This document shows positions 45,338-53,218 of a DNA stretch of 64,000 nucleotides, in pieces; position 1 is the stretch's first letter, and every line of letters begins with the position of its first letter. This DNA is from CAZHJK01 sp964533275 (GTDB lineage Bacteria > Bacillota > Clostridia > Eubacteriales > Garciellaceae). Location: NCBI GenBank assembly GCA_964533275.1, contig CAZHJK010000011.1:1-64000 (forward strand), in the 5' to 3' direction. The position numbers and the translations under genes were made by a program. A model generated the notes under the pieces. It saw only the letters and a list, made by a program, of their open reading frames with translations. It was not told the origin of the DNA and ran no database searches.

Positions 45338-46309
45338 TCAGTCACCGTCCCCTTGAGGAAACTTTTCAAGAAACCTTATTTTTATATCTATTAGTTCTTC
45401 TAAGGAGTATAGATACCTATTAAGGGCAATTCTGTTTTTTAATTGCTTATGGGATGTTGGTAATGGAGCTTCATTAAAGTGATTTTTTATTTCTTCTAAA
45501 CGATTTACGCGTGTAGAGCAGTCTATAATGGTATTATCTTCTAGAAAACTATAGGTAAAGGATTTTAATAGTTGCACTTCCCTTTGATTTAAAAATTTAA
45601 TCTTTAAAAACTCTTGCATGGATTTAATGATATAATACTGTTGTTTTCTCATTACAAAATATTCTACATAATAATCATTATTTTGAAGGTAATAGCTATT
45701 TAAATATTTATAGGATCTATTCTTTGCAATCGATAGTATTTGGTTTACTTTTTTTAGTTGGGCTTTAAGATCTTTGATATTACATTCATTAATTAGGCAT
45801 AATCCCATATTTTTAAAGATTGTAGAAAAGGCACTTTCCACTTGTTTTTGATAACCTATAAGTTCTTTTTCAATATCCAAAACAAAATAATTAAATACTA
45901 GTGCAACTAAAATCCCTAAAAACATAAGTAAAAATTCGTTTAATAATATGGGGAAGGTTATTTCTCTCAAAGAATAAATATGCATAACTAATACCACATT
46001 TAGAACAATAGCAATCTTCATATCAAATCTATACATTAAGAAGGTAAATATAAAGACATATATCGTAAAGACCCATAGATAAAAACCAAAGGATAAAAAC
46101 AAGACACTGGCAAGTGTAAAGGAAACAATAGCAGCTAATAACCTGATTCCGGCTAGCTTAAAGGATTGTTTTTTAGCAGACAACATACTAACAATTACGA
46201 TGGTTCCAGCTGATTCATAAAAGTTAATATTTAAAGCTTGTGTTAATAATATTGCTACAAAGACCCCCGCAGCCATTTTCAAACTGATGATAAACTCTTC
46301 TTTAACCAC
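45338..46309 (-). CDS. FUSC/aromatic acid exporter (ArAE)-family membrane protein
   Basis: Protein of 323 residues. Six N-terminal membrane helices occupy about residues 10-145, starting LKMAAGVFVAILLTQAL as in the ArAE/DUF939 family, followed by a soluble helical domain. The GTG start is preceded by AAAGGGG. The last residues GDGD and the stop are encoded by a REP-like repeat (45340-45352), so the original C terminus has been replaced or extended. It may export aromatic or other organic anions. Confidence 0.82.
   Translation of the reverse strand: MVKEEFIISLKMAAGVFVAILLTQALNINFYESAGTIVIVSMLSAKKQSFKLAGIRLLAAIVSFTLASVLFLSFGFYLWVFTIYVFIFTFLMYRFDMKIAIVLNVVLVMHIYSLREITFPILLNEFLLMFLGILVALVFNYFVLDIEKELIGYQKQVESAFSTIFKNMGLCLINECNIKDLKAQLKKVNQILSIAKNRSYKYLNSYYLQNNDYYVEYFVMRKQQYYIIKSMQEFLKIKFLNQREVQLLKSFTYSFLEDNTIIDCSTRVNRLEEIKNHFNEAPLPTSHKQLKNRIALNRYLYSLEELIDIKIRFLEKFPQGDGD
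45340..45352 (-). repeat. REP-like repeat inside the 3' end of the FUSC gene
   Basis: Minus strand GGGGACGGTGACT. The repeat is read in frame as Gly-Asp-Gly-Asp followed by TGA, so it provides the end of the protein. Confidence 0.8.
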
Positions 46310-46385
46310 CTAAAAAATCCCCTTTCAATGACACTTTAAAGATTAATAAATCTTATTTTACCCAATTAATAGGTTAAAAATGAAA

Positions 46386-46475
46386 TCAACATTTAGGGAC
46401 GGTGACTTTATTCTCCAAGAAATCAACATTTAGGGACGGTGACTTTCAACATTTAGGGACGGTGACTTTATTCTC
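46386..46475 (+). repeat. Three tandem REP-like repeats
   Basis: GGGACGGTGACTTT occurs at 46396-46409, 46433-46446 and 46456-46469, each preceded by CAACATTTA; the first and third are followed by ATTCTCCAA. The cluster lies between the divergent FUSC and MscS genes. Confidence 0.85.
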
Positions 46476-46653
46476 CAATATTTACCAAAAAGGTTATAAA
46501 TTTTATTCTAATGCAATAAAATAATACTTGATTCCACTTATTCATTTAATAAATGTTCTAATCGGAATTGTTGGTTGTTACCTTTTAATAATATTAAATT
46601 TTCTGTACAATAAAAGAAGCACACAAAATGGGATAAGTAGGAGGGGATATGAA

Positions 46654-47901
46654 ATGATTGAAATAATTAAAAATATACTATTGAACAATGATATAAATGA
46701 AAATGTAGCATTTTATTTATCTAATGCAATAGCAGTAATACTAATAATTATAATTAGTTTAATAGTTAATTATATAGTTAAGAAAGTTCTTCTAAAATAC
46801 TTAAATGCCTATGCCGTAAAAACTAAAAACAAGTGGGATAATATTCTAATGGAGAAAAAGGTGTTTGATAGACTGGCTAGTATTGTACCTGCAGGTATTA
46901 TACATGCTTTTGCACCAGCTTTTCCTACATATCAATTATGGATCCAAAGAATTGCCTTTTCATATATAGTTTTAATTATATTATTATCAATAAACAGGTT
47001 ATTAGATGCTATAAACCACATATATACAAGGCATGAGGTTTCAAAATCTAGACCTATTAAAGGATATCTTCAGGTTATAGAAATCGTTGTATATACTATT
47101 GGAATTGTTTTTATAATAAGTGTTTTAATAGATCGTTCTCCTTGGCTTTTATTAAGTGGGATAGGCGCTGCTACTGCTGTACTTATGCTTATTTTTCAAA
47201 ATTCAATACTGGGACTTGTCGCCAGCATTCAGATTTCATCTAATAATTTGCTACGGATTGGGGATTGGATAGAGATGTCTAAATTTGGTGCAGATGGTGA
47301 TGTTTTAGAAATATCCTTACATACGGTAAAGGTGCAAAACTGGAATAAAACAATTGTTACGATACCAACCCATTTACTTTTATCAGAATCCTTTATAAAT
47401 TGGAGGGGAATGCTAGAATCAGGTGGTAGGAGAATAATGAGATCTATATACATTGATATTAATAGTATTAAATTCTGTGATGAAATAATGCTAAAGCGAT
47501 TTGAAGAAATAGATTATATCAGAGAAGATATCCAAAATAAGAAGAAAGAAATAGAAGCATATAACAAAAAACAAGATGTAAGTAATTCACAAGTTAATGG
47601 AAGAAACCTAACTAATATTGGGGTTTTTAGAATTTATATAGAGAATTATTTAAGAAATCATCCTGGTGTAAATCAAGATTTACTTAAGATGGTAAGGCAG
47701 CTTGAACCTACTGAAAAGGGTCTGCCCATACAAATATATGTTTTTACAAATGTAGTACAATGGGATAAGTATGAAGCTATACAATCGGATATATTTGAAC
47801 ATTTATTAGCTGTTGCACCAGAATTTGGTCTTAGGATTTATCAAGGACCTTCAGGTTATGATTTTAATAAAATAGAAGTAATGTCAAACAATAATAAATA
47901 A
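46654..47901 (+). CDS. MscS-family mechanosensitive channel
   Basis: Protein of about 415 residues. Four or five N-terminal membrane helices are followed by the MscS pore/beta-domain region: SGIGAATAVLMLIFQNSILG, then LLRIGDWIEMSKFGADGDV, LHTVKVQNWNKT and TIPTHLLLSESF. The C-terminal part is cytoplasmic. It is of the YnaI/YbdG size class rather than small MscS. AGGAGGGG at 46639-46646 places the start at ATG 46654; the frame from 46528 adds an upstream hydrophobic stretch without a ribosome binding site. Confidence 0.9.
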   Translation: MIEIIKNILLNNDINENVAFYLSNAIAVILIIIISLIVNYIVKKVLLKYLNAYAVKTKNKWDNILMEKKVFDRLASIVPAGIIHAFAPAFPTYQLWIQRIAFSYIVLIILLSINRLLDAINHIYTRHEVSKSRPIKGYLQVIEIVVYTIGIVFIISVLIDRSPWLLLSGIGAATAVLMLIFQNSILGLVASIQISSNNLLRIGDWIEMSKFGADGDVLEISLHTVKVQNWNKTIVTIPTHLLLSESFINWRGMLESGGRRIMRSIYIDINSIKFCDEIMLKRFEEIDYIREDIQNKKKEIEAYNKKQDVSNSQVNGRNLTNIGVFRIYIENYLRNHPGVNQDLLKMVRQLEPTEKGLPIQIYVFTNVVQWDKYEAIQSDIFEHLLAVAPEFGLRIYQGPSGYDFNKIEVMSNNNK

Positions 47902-47910
47902 TAGTCATCT

Positions 47911-47942
47911 GGGGACGGTGACTTTATTCTCCAATATATTCC
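47911..47942 (+). repeat. REP-like repeat, single copy
   Basis: GGGGACGGTGACTTTATT with the longer conserved tail CTCCAATATATTCCA, nearly the same as the left end of the RAYT element at 54710. Confidence 0.85.
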
Positions 47943-48070
47943 AGCTGATAGATTTATTTAATTAATAAAATTCTCTAGTTGACTTATAAGGTGGGAAAAT
48001 GACAAATCATCTTTACAATATAAGTAAATAGTGATAAATACTTTTCATATTATTGTTAGGAGGGTTTTAT

Positions 48071-48364
48071 GTGAGAAAACAGGATGAAATGGAAAATATG
48101 AATATGCTTTTATCTGCTCGAAATGCATTTATTATTTCTATTATACTAATTTTTTCATATATGATTTATTCAATGATAAAGGGCGAATATAAGAGAGAAA
48201 TTGTAATTATGTTTAACATTATGTTTTTTAGCTTTACGGGGTCTTCAACCTACTATGCCAATAAATGGCAGGGAAAAGGTTTCTTTCGTGCTATTTTACC
48301 TGTGGCTCTTATTGTGCTTATAACAGCACTTGTCATTTTATTTGTTATGTGGATGTTGAGATGA
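48071..48364 (+). CDS. Small membrane protein paired with an XRE regulator
   Basis: Protein of 97 residues with three predicted membrane helices (about 18-36, 47-65, 73-95). Start: AGGAGGG at 48060-48064 is followed by GTG 48071; the intervening ATG is directly followed by TGA and cannot be used. The stop overlaps the ATG of the XRE gene. Such membrane/XRE pairs (DUF3796- or DUF6442-like) are common in Firmicutes; the role is unknown. Confidence 0.75.
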   Translation: MRKQDEMENMNMLLSARNAFIISIILIFSYMIYSMIKGEYKREIVIMFNIMFFSFTGSSTYYANKWQGKGFFRAILPVALIVLITALVILFVMWMLR

Positions 48365-48558
48365 AAAATAATATAAAAATTCAACGAACAATAAAGAATC
48401 TAACACAGACAGATTTGGCAAAAATGTGTGATGTTTCTAGACAGACTATAAATGCTATTGAAAATGATCGCTATGACCCCACCATATCTCTTGCTTTTAA
48501 ATTATCTAAGGTTTTAGATGTTACAGTAGACCAATTGTTTGATCCTATTGAATGTTGA
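48361..48558 (+). CDS. XRE-family transcriptional regulator (YozG-like)
   Basis: Regulator of 65 residues consisting of one Cro/CI helix-turn-helix: TQTDLAKMCDVSRQTINAIE, then the conserved YDPTISLAFKLSKVL and VDQLFDP. I start it at ATG 48361 because it overlaps the stop of the membrane protein gene (ATGA coupling); the longer frame from 48265 is a shadow of that gene. It likely controls the pair. Confidence 0.85.
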   Translation: MKNNIKIQRTIKNLTQTDLAKMCDVSRQTINAIENDRYDPTISLAFKLSKVLDVTVDQLFDPIEC

Positions 48559-48687
48559 ATGCAAAATTAGTAGATATATAAGGCCAGGGACACAGTATAC
48601 CCATAAAAGATCTTGTTAAGCAGTACGATTTTACTGAAAATAGCATTAGAAGAATTATTAAGGCACACAAAACACAAGACAAATAAA
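48555..48687 (+). pseudogene. Fragment of a helix-turn-helix protein gene
   Basis: Directly after the XRE gene, a reading phase gives NAKLVDI, a stop, then GQGHSIPIKDLVKQYDF and TENSIRRIIKAHKTQDK before TAA. The second part looks like a DNA-binding helix-turn-helix. The in-frame stop and the short length suggest a relic of a larger gene, perhaps a transposase or phage regulator. The parent family was not identified. Confidence 0.4.
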
Positions 48688-48695
48688 AATTAAAG

Positions 48696-48730
48696 ATACT
48701 TGATTCTAAAAATGATCAAGTATTTTTATT
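48696..48730 (+). terminator. Intrinsic terminator after the XRE gene region
   Basis: ATACTTGAT (48696-48704) pairs with ATCAAGTAT (48715-48723), followed by TTTTTATT. Confidence 0.8.
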
Positions 48731-48848
48731 AGTAAAAAATCAATAATACAGAAATGATTCTGTTTACCAGAGAATTTGCGTTAATGGTATTATTATTATA
48801 AATGGATAAGTGAGTATGCAATAGTAGGAAAGAGTAGGAGGTAGTTAA

Positions 48849-49457
48849 TTGAATAAAGTCAGTACTCTAAAAGTCAGGTTTAAATGATGATAAAAATACG
48901 ATTTATCCTGTAATAAAATAATTATAACTCACCACGATTTCGATCATATGGGATCTTTGGCAGCATTTAAAAGAAAGTACCCTTCTATAAAAGTAGTAGC
49001 ATCCATAGATGATAAAGAATATATCAATGGAAGTAAAAAATCACTAAGACTACAACAAGCAGAGTCTATATATGACTCTTTACCAGAAGGAGAAAAAGAA
49101 AGTGCAAAAACTTTTCATAGAATACTTAAATCAATAGAGCCCTGTAATGTAGATATATGCGTGAAAGACAAGGATTTTTTTGATTACTGTGGAGGTATAG
49201 AAATAATTTCTACTCCAGGACATATGCCAGGACATATTTCAATTTACATTAAATCTACATTAATTGCTGGAGATGCATTAGTTTTTGAAAATGATGAAAC
49301 TTACTATTCCAAATCCACAGTATACATTAGATATGAATGAGGTAAAAAATCAATTGTAAAATTATTAGATTATGAAATAGATAGTGTTATTTGCTATCAT
49401 GGTGGCATTTGTAATAAGGGTATTAAAAATTCACTAAGAGAAATTGTTTCAAGTTGA
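48849..49457 (+). pseudogene. Decayed MBL-fold hydrolase gene
   Basis: The gene begins with TTG behind AGGAGG (NKVSTLKVRFK), then meets a stop. A segment of about 35 codons seems deleted, and the frame resumes at IIITHHDFDHMGSL with the metal motif. The middle part (48948-49340) is open for 130 codons with TPGHMPGHIS and AGDAL. Near 49315 a frameshift breaks it; PQYTLDMNE is in another phase, and a second shift restores KLLDYEIDSVICYHGG to the stop at 49457. At least one stop, one deletion and two frameshifts make it a pseudogene. Confidence 0.75.
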
Positions 49458-49571
49458 TATGGGACAATTGGGAAGTATGAAGTCGAGGTAGCAAGTTATG
49501 AACTCAGGACGCTATATGAATGGCACGCAAGCCTATGGATGGCCTTTTTAATAATCTTCAACTTTATTTTG

Positions 49572-49600
49572 TTGACTTATTGTATTCATTATTGTATAAT
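49572..49600 (+). promoter_or_regulatory. Leaderless promoter of the controller-methylase operon with repeat operator
   Basis: TTGACT (49572-49577) and TATAAT (49595-49600) are separated by 17 bases. The -10 box ends 5 bases before ATG 49606, so transcription should start at or beside the A of the start codon. TTATTGTAT occurs twice at 12-base spacing (49577-49585, 49589-49597) across the promoter and could be the operator of the XRE controller. Confidence 0.65.
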
Positions 49601-49605
49601 TTAAA

Positions 49606-49854
49606 ATGGGTGATAGTATGGATGCATTACAGATATTTTCACATAATTTGAAGAAGTTAAGAATCCAAAAAGGATTTTCCCAAAAAGAAATTGCTGAAAT
49701 TTCGGGGTTACATCGCACTTATATTAGTGCAATTGAATGTGGCAAACGTAGTATTGCTCTAGATAATGTGCAAAAAATAGCAGATGCTTTAGGTGTACAG
49801 CCTTATCAACTGTTTTTGATAAATAATAATAACACCAAAACTAAGGAGGTGTAG
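49606..49854 (+). CDS. XRE-type controller protein of a restriction-modification-like operon
   Basis: Protein of 82 residues with a single Cro/CI helix-turn-helix (QKGFSQKEIAEISGLHRTYI, IECGKRSIALDNVQKIADAL), the size and form of C proteins that time the expression of restriction genes. The promoter places the transcript start at this ATG, so translation may be leaderless; ATG 49618 is an alternative. It ends 2 bases before the methyltransferase start, which has an AAGGAGG site inside the end of this gene. It probably binds the repeats in its own promoter. Confidence 0.85.
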   Translation: MGDSMDALQIFSHNLKKLRIQKGFSQKEIAEISGLHRTYISAIECGKRSIALDNVQKIADALGVQPYQLFLINNNNTKTKEV

Positions 49855-49856
49855 CT

Positions 49857-50918
49857 GTGCCCTGTTCAATAGTTGATTTATTCTGTGGTGTCGGAGGTTT
49901 AACCAAAGGGCTTGAGCTTGCTGGCTTAAATGTTGTTGCAGGTATAGACATTGACGATAGTTGCAGTTTTGCTTATGAGCAAAATAACAATGCAAGATTT
50001 GTTCAGGGTGACATTACCGATATTGATATACAATCTGTTTTAGAATTGTTTCCAGAGGGTGATATGCGGATATTAGTAGGATGTGCTCCGTGTCAGCCAT
50101 TCTCAAAATATACTCAACGCTATCGTAAAGATGGACAAAAGGATGATAAATGGAAATTATTATACTCCTTTTCCAATATTGTAAATGAGTTAAGACCTAC
50201 CGTAGTTTCAATGGAAAATGTTCCAGAATTGGCAAAGGAGTCTGTTTTTAATGATTTTGTTAAGAGTTTAGAAAAATTGGGTTATTATTGTTCTTGGTCA
50301 ATAGCATATTGTCCAGACTATGGTGTACCACAAAAACGCAAACGTCTTGTACTATTAGCGTCACTTTTGGGCGAGATAACTCTTATTCCTGCATTATATA
50401 ATTCGGAAAATTATCAAACAGTACGAGATGCTATTGGAATGTTACCAGCTTTGAGAAGTGGGGAGATAAATGATAATGACCCTATTCACTGTTCAACTAA
50501 GATGTCTTCTATAAATATAGAAAGAATACAACAATCTGTACCAAATGGTACATGGAGAGACTGGGAAGAACATTTAAAATTACCTTGTCATAAGAAAAAA
50601 ACGGGTAAAAGCTATGGTGCTGTGTATGGTCGTATGGGATGGGATGAACCATCACCGACTATAACAACTCAATTTTATGGATACGGAAATGGACGTTTCG
50701 GTCATCCTGAACAAGATAGAGCTCTTTCTTATAGAGAGGGTGCTCTTTTACAATCATTCCCGCCGGGATATATATTCATAAATAGAGATGAACCTTTTAA
50801 CAGGCGTCAATTAGGAATCCACATTGGTAACGCTGTTCCTGTAGAATTAGGGCGTGCTATTGGTTTAAGCATTACTCAGCATTTACAAGAAATGGGGGTG
50901 GAAATTCATGGCGAATGA
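49857..50918 (+). CDS. DNA (cytosine-5)-methyltransferase
   Basis: Methyltransferase of 353 residues with the ordered motifs of the family: I (VDLFCGVGGL), IV with the catalytic Cys79 in GCAPCQPFS, VI (MENVPEL), VIII (QKRKRLVLLAS), IX and X (RQLGIHIGNAVPVELG). The target-recognition region lies between about 185 and 270, and the recognised DNA sequence cannot be read from it. GTG start behind AAGGAGG. It overlaps the DUF262 gene by 11 bases. It could protect self DNA from, or mark DNA for, the products of the next two genes. Confidence 0.93.
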   Translation: MPCSIVDLFCGVGGLTKGLELAGLNVVAGIDIDDSCSFAYEQNNNARFVQGDITDIDIQSVLELFPEGDMRILVGCAPCQPFSKYTQRYRKDGQKDDKWKLLYSFSNIVNELRPTVVSMENVPELAKESVFNDFVKSLEKLGYYCSWSIAYCPDYGVPQKRKRLVLLASLLGEITLIPALYNSENYQTVRDAIGMLPALRSGEINDNDPIHCSTKMSSINIERIQQSVPNGTWRDWEEHLKLPCHKKKTGKSYGAVYGRMGWDEPSPTITTQFYGYGNGRFGHPEQDRALSYREGALLQSFPPGYIFINRDEPFNRRQLGIHIGNAVPVELGRAIGLSITQHLQEMGVEIHGE

Positions 50919-51963
50919 TATAACAGATGTTAAACGAAAAGAAGGGGAGGAACAAATTAAAGAATTGAGAAAAGAGATAGACTATGATACTCGTGATTAT
51001 TCTATTGATTTTCTTGTTCAGCAGTATAGAGAAGATGAATTCTATATACCAGATGAATATCAAAGAAAATATATTTGGGAAGATGCTAATAAGACCAGAT
51101 TTATTGAATCTATATTATTGGGACTCCCCATCCCTTTTATGTTTTTCTCTGATACAGATGATGGTCGTTGTGAAATCATTGATGGAGCACAAAGAACACA
51201 AACCTTGGTTGAATTTATGGATAATGAATTAAAACTGGTTAACCTGAAAAAGCTTTCTGCACTTAATAATTTTACCTATTCAGATTTACCTGAGTATTTC
51301 AAGAGAAAATTCAATAAGACGACTATGAGAATAATCGTTCTTTCTGATGAAACTACTATAGAAATTCGTCAAGAAATATTTAACAGAATTAACACTACTG
51401 GGGTTCCGGCTCGTCCTAGTGAAATTCGTAGGGGTAGTTATGCAGGATCTTTTATGAATTTTCTTAAAGAATGCACAGAGAATCCTGTGTTTATGCGTGT
51501 TTGTCCTGTAAGCAAAATATCTAAAAAAAGATACGAAGACTTAGAGTTAGTATTGAGGTTCTTTGCGTTTATAAATAATTATAAATCTTTTGTACACAGA
51601 GTTGATGAGTTTTTGGATAGCTATGTTGAAAGTATTCAAGATGATTTTGATAAAACCGCATTTCAGCAAGAATTTGAAAACATGCTAAACTTTGTAGATA
51701 AACACTTTGACTACGGATTTAGAAAAACAAAAAATGCAAAATCCACTCCTAGAGTTCGGTTTGAAGCTATTGCTGTGGGGGTTGGTTTAGCGTTAAGAGA
51801 AAAACCAAACTTAGTTCCAGCATCTATGGATTGGCTTGAAAGTAAAGAATTCAAAATCCACACAACGACTCATGCCAGTAACTCTCAAGCACGAGTATCT
51901 GGGCGTATCGAATATGTGAGGGATGCTCTGTTGGCAGGTGATGAAAATGCAAGCAACGATTGA
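50908..51963 (+). CDS. DUF262 (GmrS/ParB-like) protein
   Basis: Protein of 351 residues. The N-terminal DUF262 domain has YQRKYIW (about 51-57) and the nucleotide/nuclease motif DGAQRTQTL (92-100; the usual form is DGQQR), then FNRINTTGVP. DUF262 domains are found in GmrSD type IV restriction enzymes, where they act as NTP-dependent partners of an HNH nuclease (DUF1524). No HNH domain is present in this protein, so the effector must be another subunit. It overlaps both the methyltransferase and the HEPN gene, indicating tight co-translation. Confidence 0.88.
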   Translation: MANDITDVKRKEGEEQIKELRKEIDYDTRDYSIDFLVQQYREDEFYIPDEYQRKYIWEDANKTRFIESILLGLPIPFMFFSDTDDGRCEIIDGAQRTQTLVEFMDNELKLVNLKKLSALNNFTYSDLPEYFKRKFNKTTMRIIVLSDETTIEIRQEIFNRINTTGVPARPSEIRRGSYAGSFMNFLKECTENPVFMRVCPVSKISKKRYEDLELVLRFFAFINNYKSFVHRVDEFLDSYVESIQDDFDKTAFQQEFENMLNFVDKHFDYGFRKTKNAKSTPRVRFEAIAVGVGLALREKPNLVPASMDWLESKEFKIHTTTHASNSQARVSGRIEYVRDALLAGDENASND

Positions 51964-52639
51964 CACCTTTAATGAACGTATAGCCGAATTAGATTTATAC
52001 TATTCTGCATTAGATCAGCTATATCTATCAAAGATAACTCCTAATAGCGGTGAAAGATATTTAGAAGATGACTTTTTAAAGATATTAAAATCTAATGCCT
52101 TACTTATGAATTATAACCTTGTAGAATCCACAATTATGGGTGGTATTCTAGAAATATATGCTGAATTAGGCCAGCATGGGATAACATATAAAATGGTTCG
52201 CCGAGAAATACAAGATATTTGGTTTTCTTTCAAATTCAATCAAGTCTATGATAAAAATGCGCATTATCACTCATATCGGGACAAGGCATCCGAGATTATA
52301 ACTTCCATTTTATCTGATGATACATTAGCTTTAGATAGAAAGACAACCGATTTTAGCGGAAATTTAGACGCTGATAAAATCCGAATTATTTGTCAAGACC
52401 ACGGAATCCACTTTAATTTAGACAGAAAATGCCGAGGGGGTATAGTTTTATCGGATGTCAAAGACAAAAGGAATAACCTTGCTCATGGCACTATTTCATT
52501 TGTAGAATGTGGTCGTGACTATTCAATTGAAGATCTTACTAAAATAAAAAATGAAACTGTATTTTTTCTTAAAGATATTCTCAATGGGATGAAAGAATAT
52601 TATGACGACAAGCTTTATCTATCTGCATCAAATCAATAG
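51941..52639 (+). CDS. HEPN-domain protein, MAE_28990/MAE_18760-like predicted RNase
   Basis: Protein of about 232 residues. The C-terminal region contains the HEPN motif R-x4-H as KRNNLAHG (Arg about 177, His about 182) followed by SFVECGRDYSIEDL, characteristic of the MAE_28990/MAE_18760 group, which is predicted to cut RNA. Starts at ATG 51941 or 51947, both inside the end of the DUF262 gene. As the last gene of the operon it is the best candidate for the toxic effector. Activity is inferred from the family, not shown. Confidence 0.78.
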   Translation: MKMQATIDTFNERIAELDLYYSALDQLYLSKITPNSGERYLEDDFLKILKSNALLMNYNLVESTIMGGILEIYAELGQHGITYKMVRREIQDIWFSFKFNQVYDKNAHYHSYRDKASEIITSILSDDTLALDRKTTDFSGNLDADKIRIICQDHGIHFNLDRKCRGGIVLSDVKDKRNNLAHGTISFVECGRDYSIEDLTKIKNETVFFLKDILNGMKEYYDDKLYLSASNQ

Positions 52640-52818
52640 AAAAAAGTATAGAATATGGGGTCAGAGAATATGGGATCTTGAATTATTTTTAGAATTAGAA
52701 GTAGGAGCAGAATATATATCCCTACTCTCTTCTTATCTAAAACTTAAAGATAATAGTAAGAAGTAAATATGTTATAGAATTATTTCCAAAGAAATGAAAG
52801 GAACTTACATTGACTATT

Positions 52819-52892
52819 CTACTGAAAGAGCTTAATCCTCAACAGGCCGGGGTACAGCATACAGAAGGATAATTACTTATTTTAGCTGGGTG
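52819..52892 (+). pseudogene. Fragment of the 5' end of pcrA
   Basis: The bases can be aligned with 55694-55770, the start of the intact pcrA gene: both read KGLNPEQAxGVQHTEG and then LLILAG, sharing runs such as GGGGTACAGCATACAGAAGGA and ATTACTTATTTTAGCTGG. The fragment carries a 3-base gap, a stop (TAA after GAAGGA) and ends abruptly after LLILAG. It is either a partial duplication made when accessory DNA was inserted or a relic of a second UvrD-type gene. Confidence 0.8.
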
Positions 52893-52983
52893 ATATTCTT
52901 GTATAAAAAGATATTACGAATTGTAAGGTAGATAAATGAATAGTTAAAGAAGGTGAACATATAGGGAGGGAGTCCTTATATGT

Positions 52984-53109
52984 ATGTTAAAGGTTGAAAG
53001 TAAGAGGTTGCATGTAATTATTATATATAGGGAAGATACTTGTAATAATATAATAGAAAATATGGTACAAATGAAGGTAAATGGAAAATTATGTAAAAAT
53101 TTAAATTGA
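52984..53109 (+). CDS. Possible 41-residue ORF
   Basis: ATG 52984 lies 13 bases behind GGGAGGGA and opens 41 codons (MLKVESKRLHVIIIYRED..., ending KLCKNLN). No domain is recognised; it may be the relic of a larger gene or not coding at all. Confidence 0.2.
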   Translation: MLKVESKRLHVIIIYREDTCNNIIENMVQMKVNGKLCKNLN

Positions 53110-53218
53110 TATGAGAAACTACAACAGTAACTTATAGGCAAGTAGTTGCGATTAGTACAACATAAAATTAGTTTAATATGTATAACGACTACATGTTCAT
53201 TATGCAAGGAGACCAACT

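Larger units (their letters stand above)
52640..53218. other. Intergenic region with pcrA relic
   Basis: About 580 bases. It contains a degenerate copy of the first codons of pcrA (52819-52892), one possible 41-codon ORF (52984-53109) with a GGGAGGGA site and no recognisable domain, and otherwise AT-rich non-coding sequence up to the VanZ-like gene. Confidence 0.5.

Noticed and set aside
48265..48360. N-terminal extension of the XRE regulator
   Set aside because: It is the shifted reading of the membrane protein gene; ATG 48361 with stop/start overlap is the natural start.
48849..49457. Intact 130-residue MBL protein
   Set aside because: The open frame lacks the N-terminal strands and is broken by frameshifts at the 3' end; coding signals extend on both sides in other phases.
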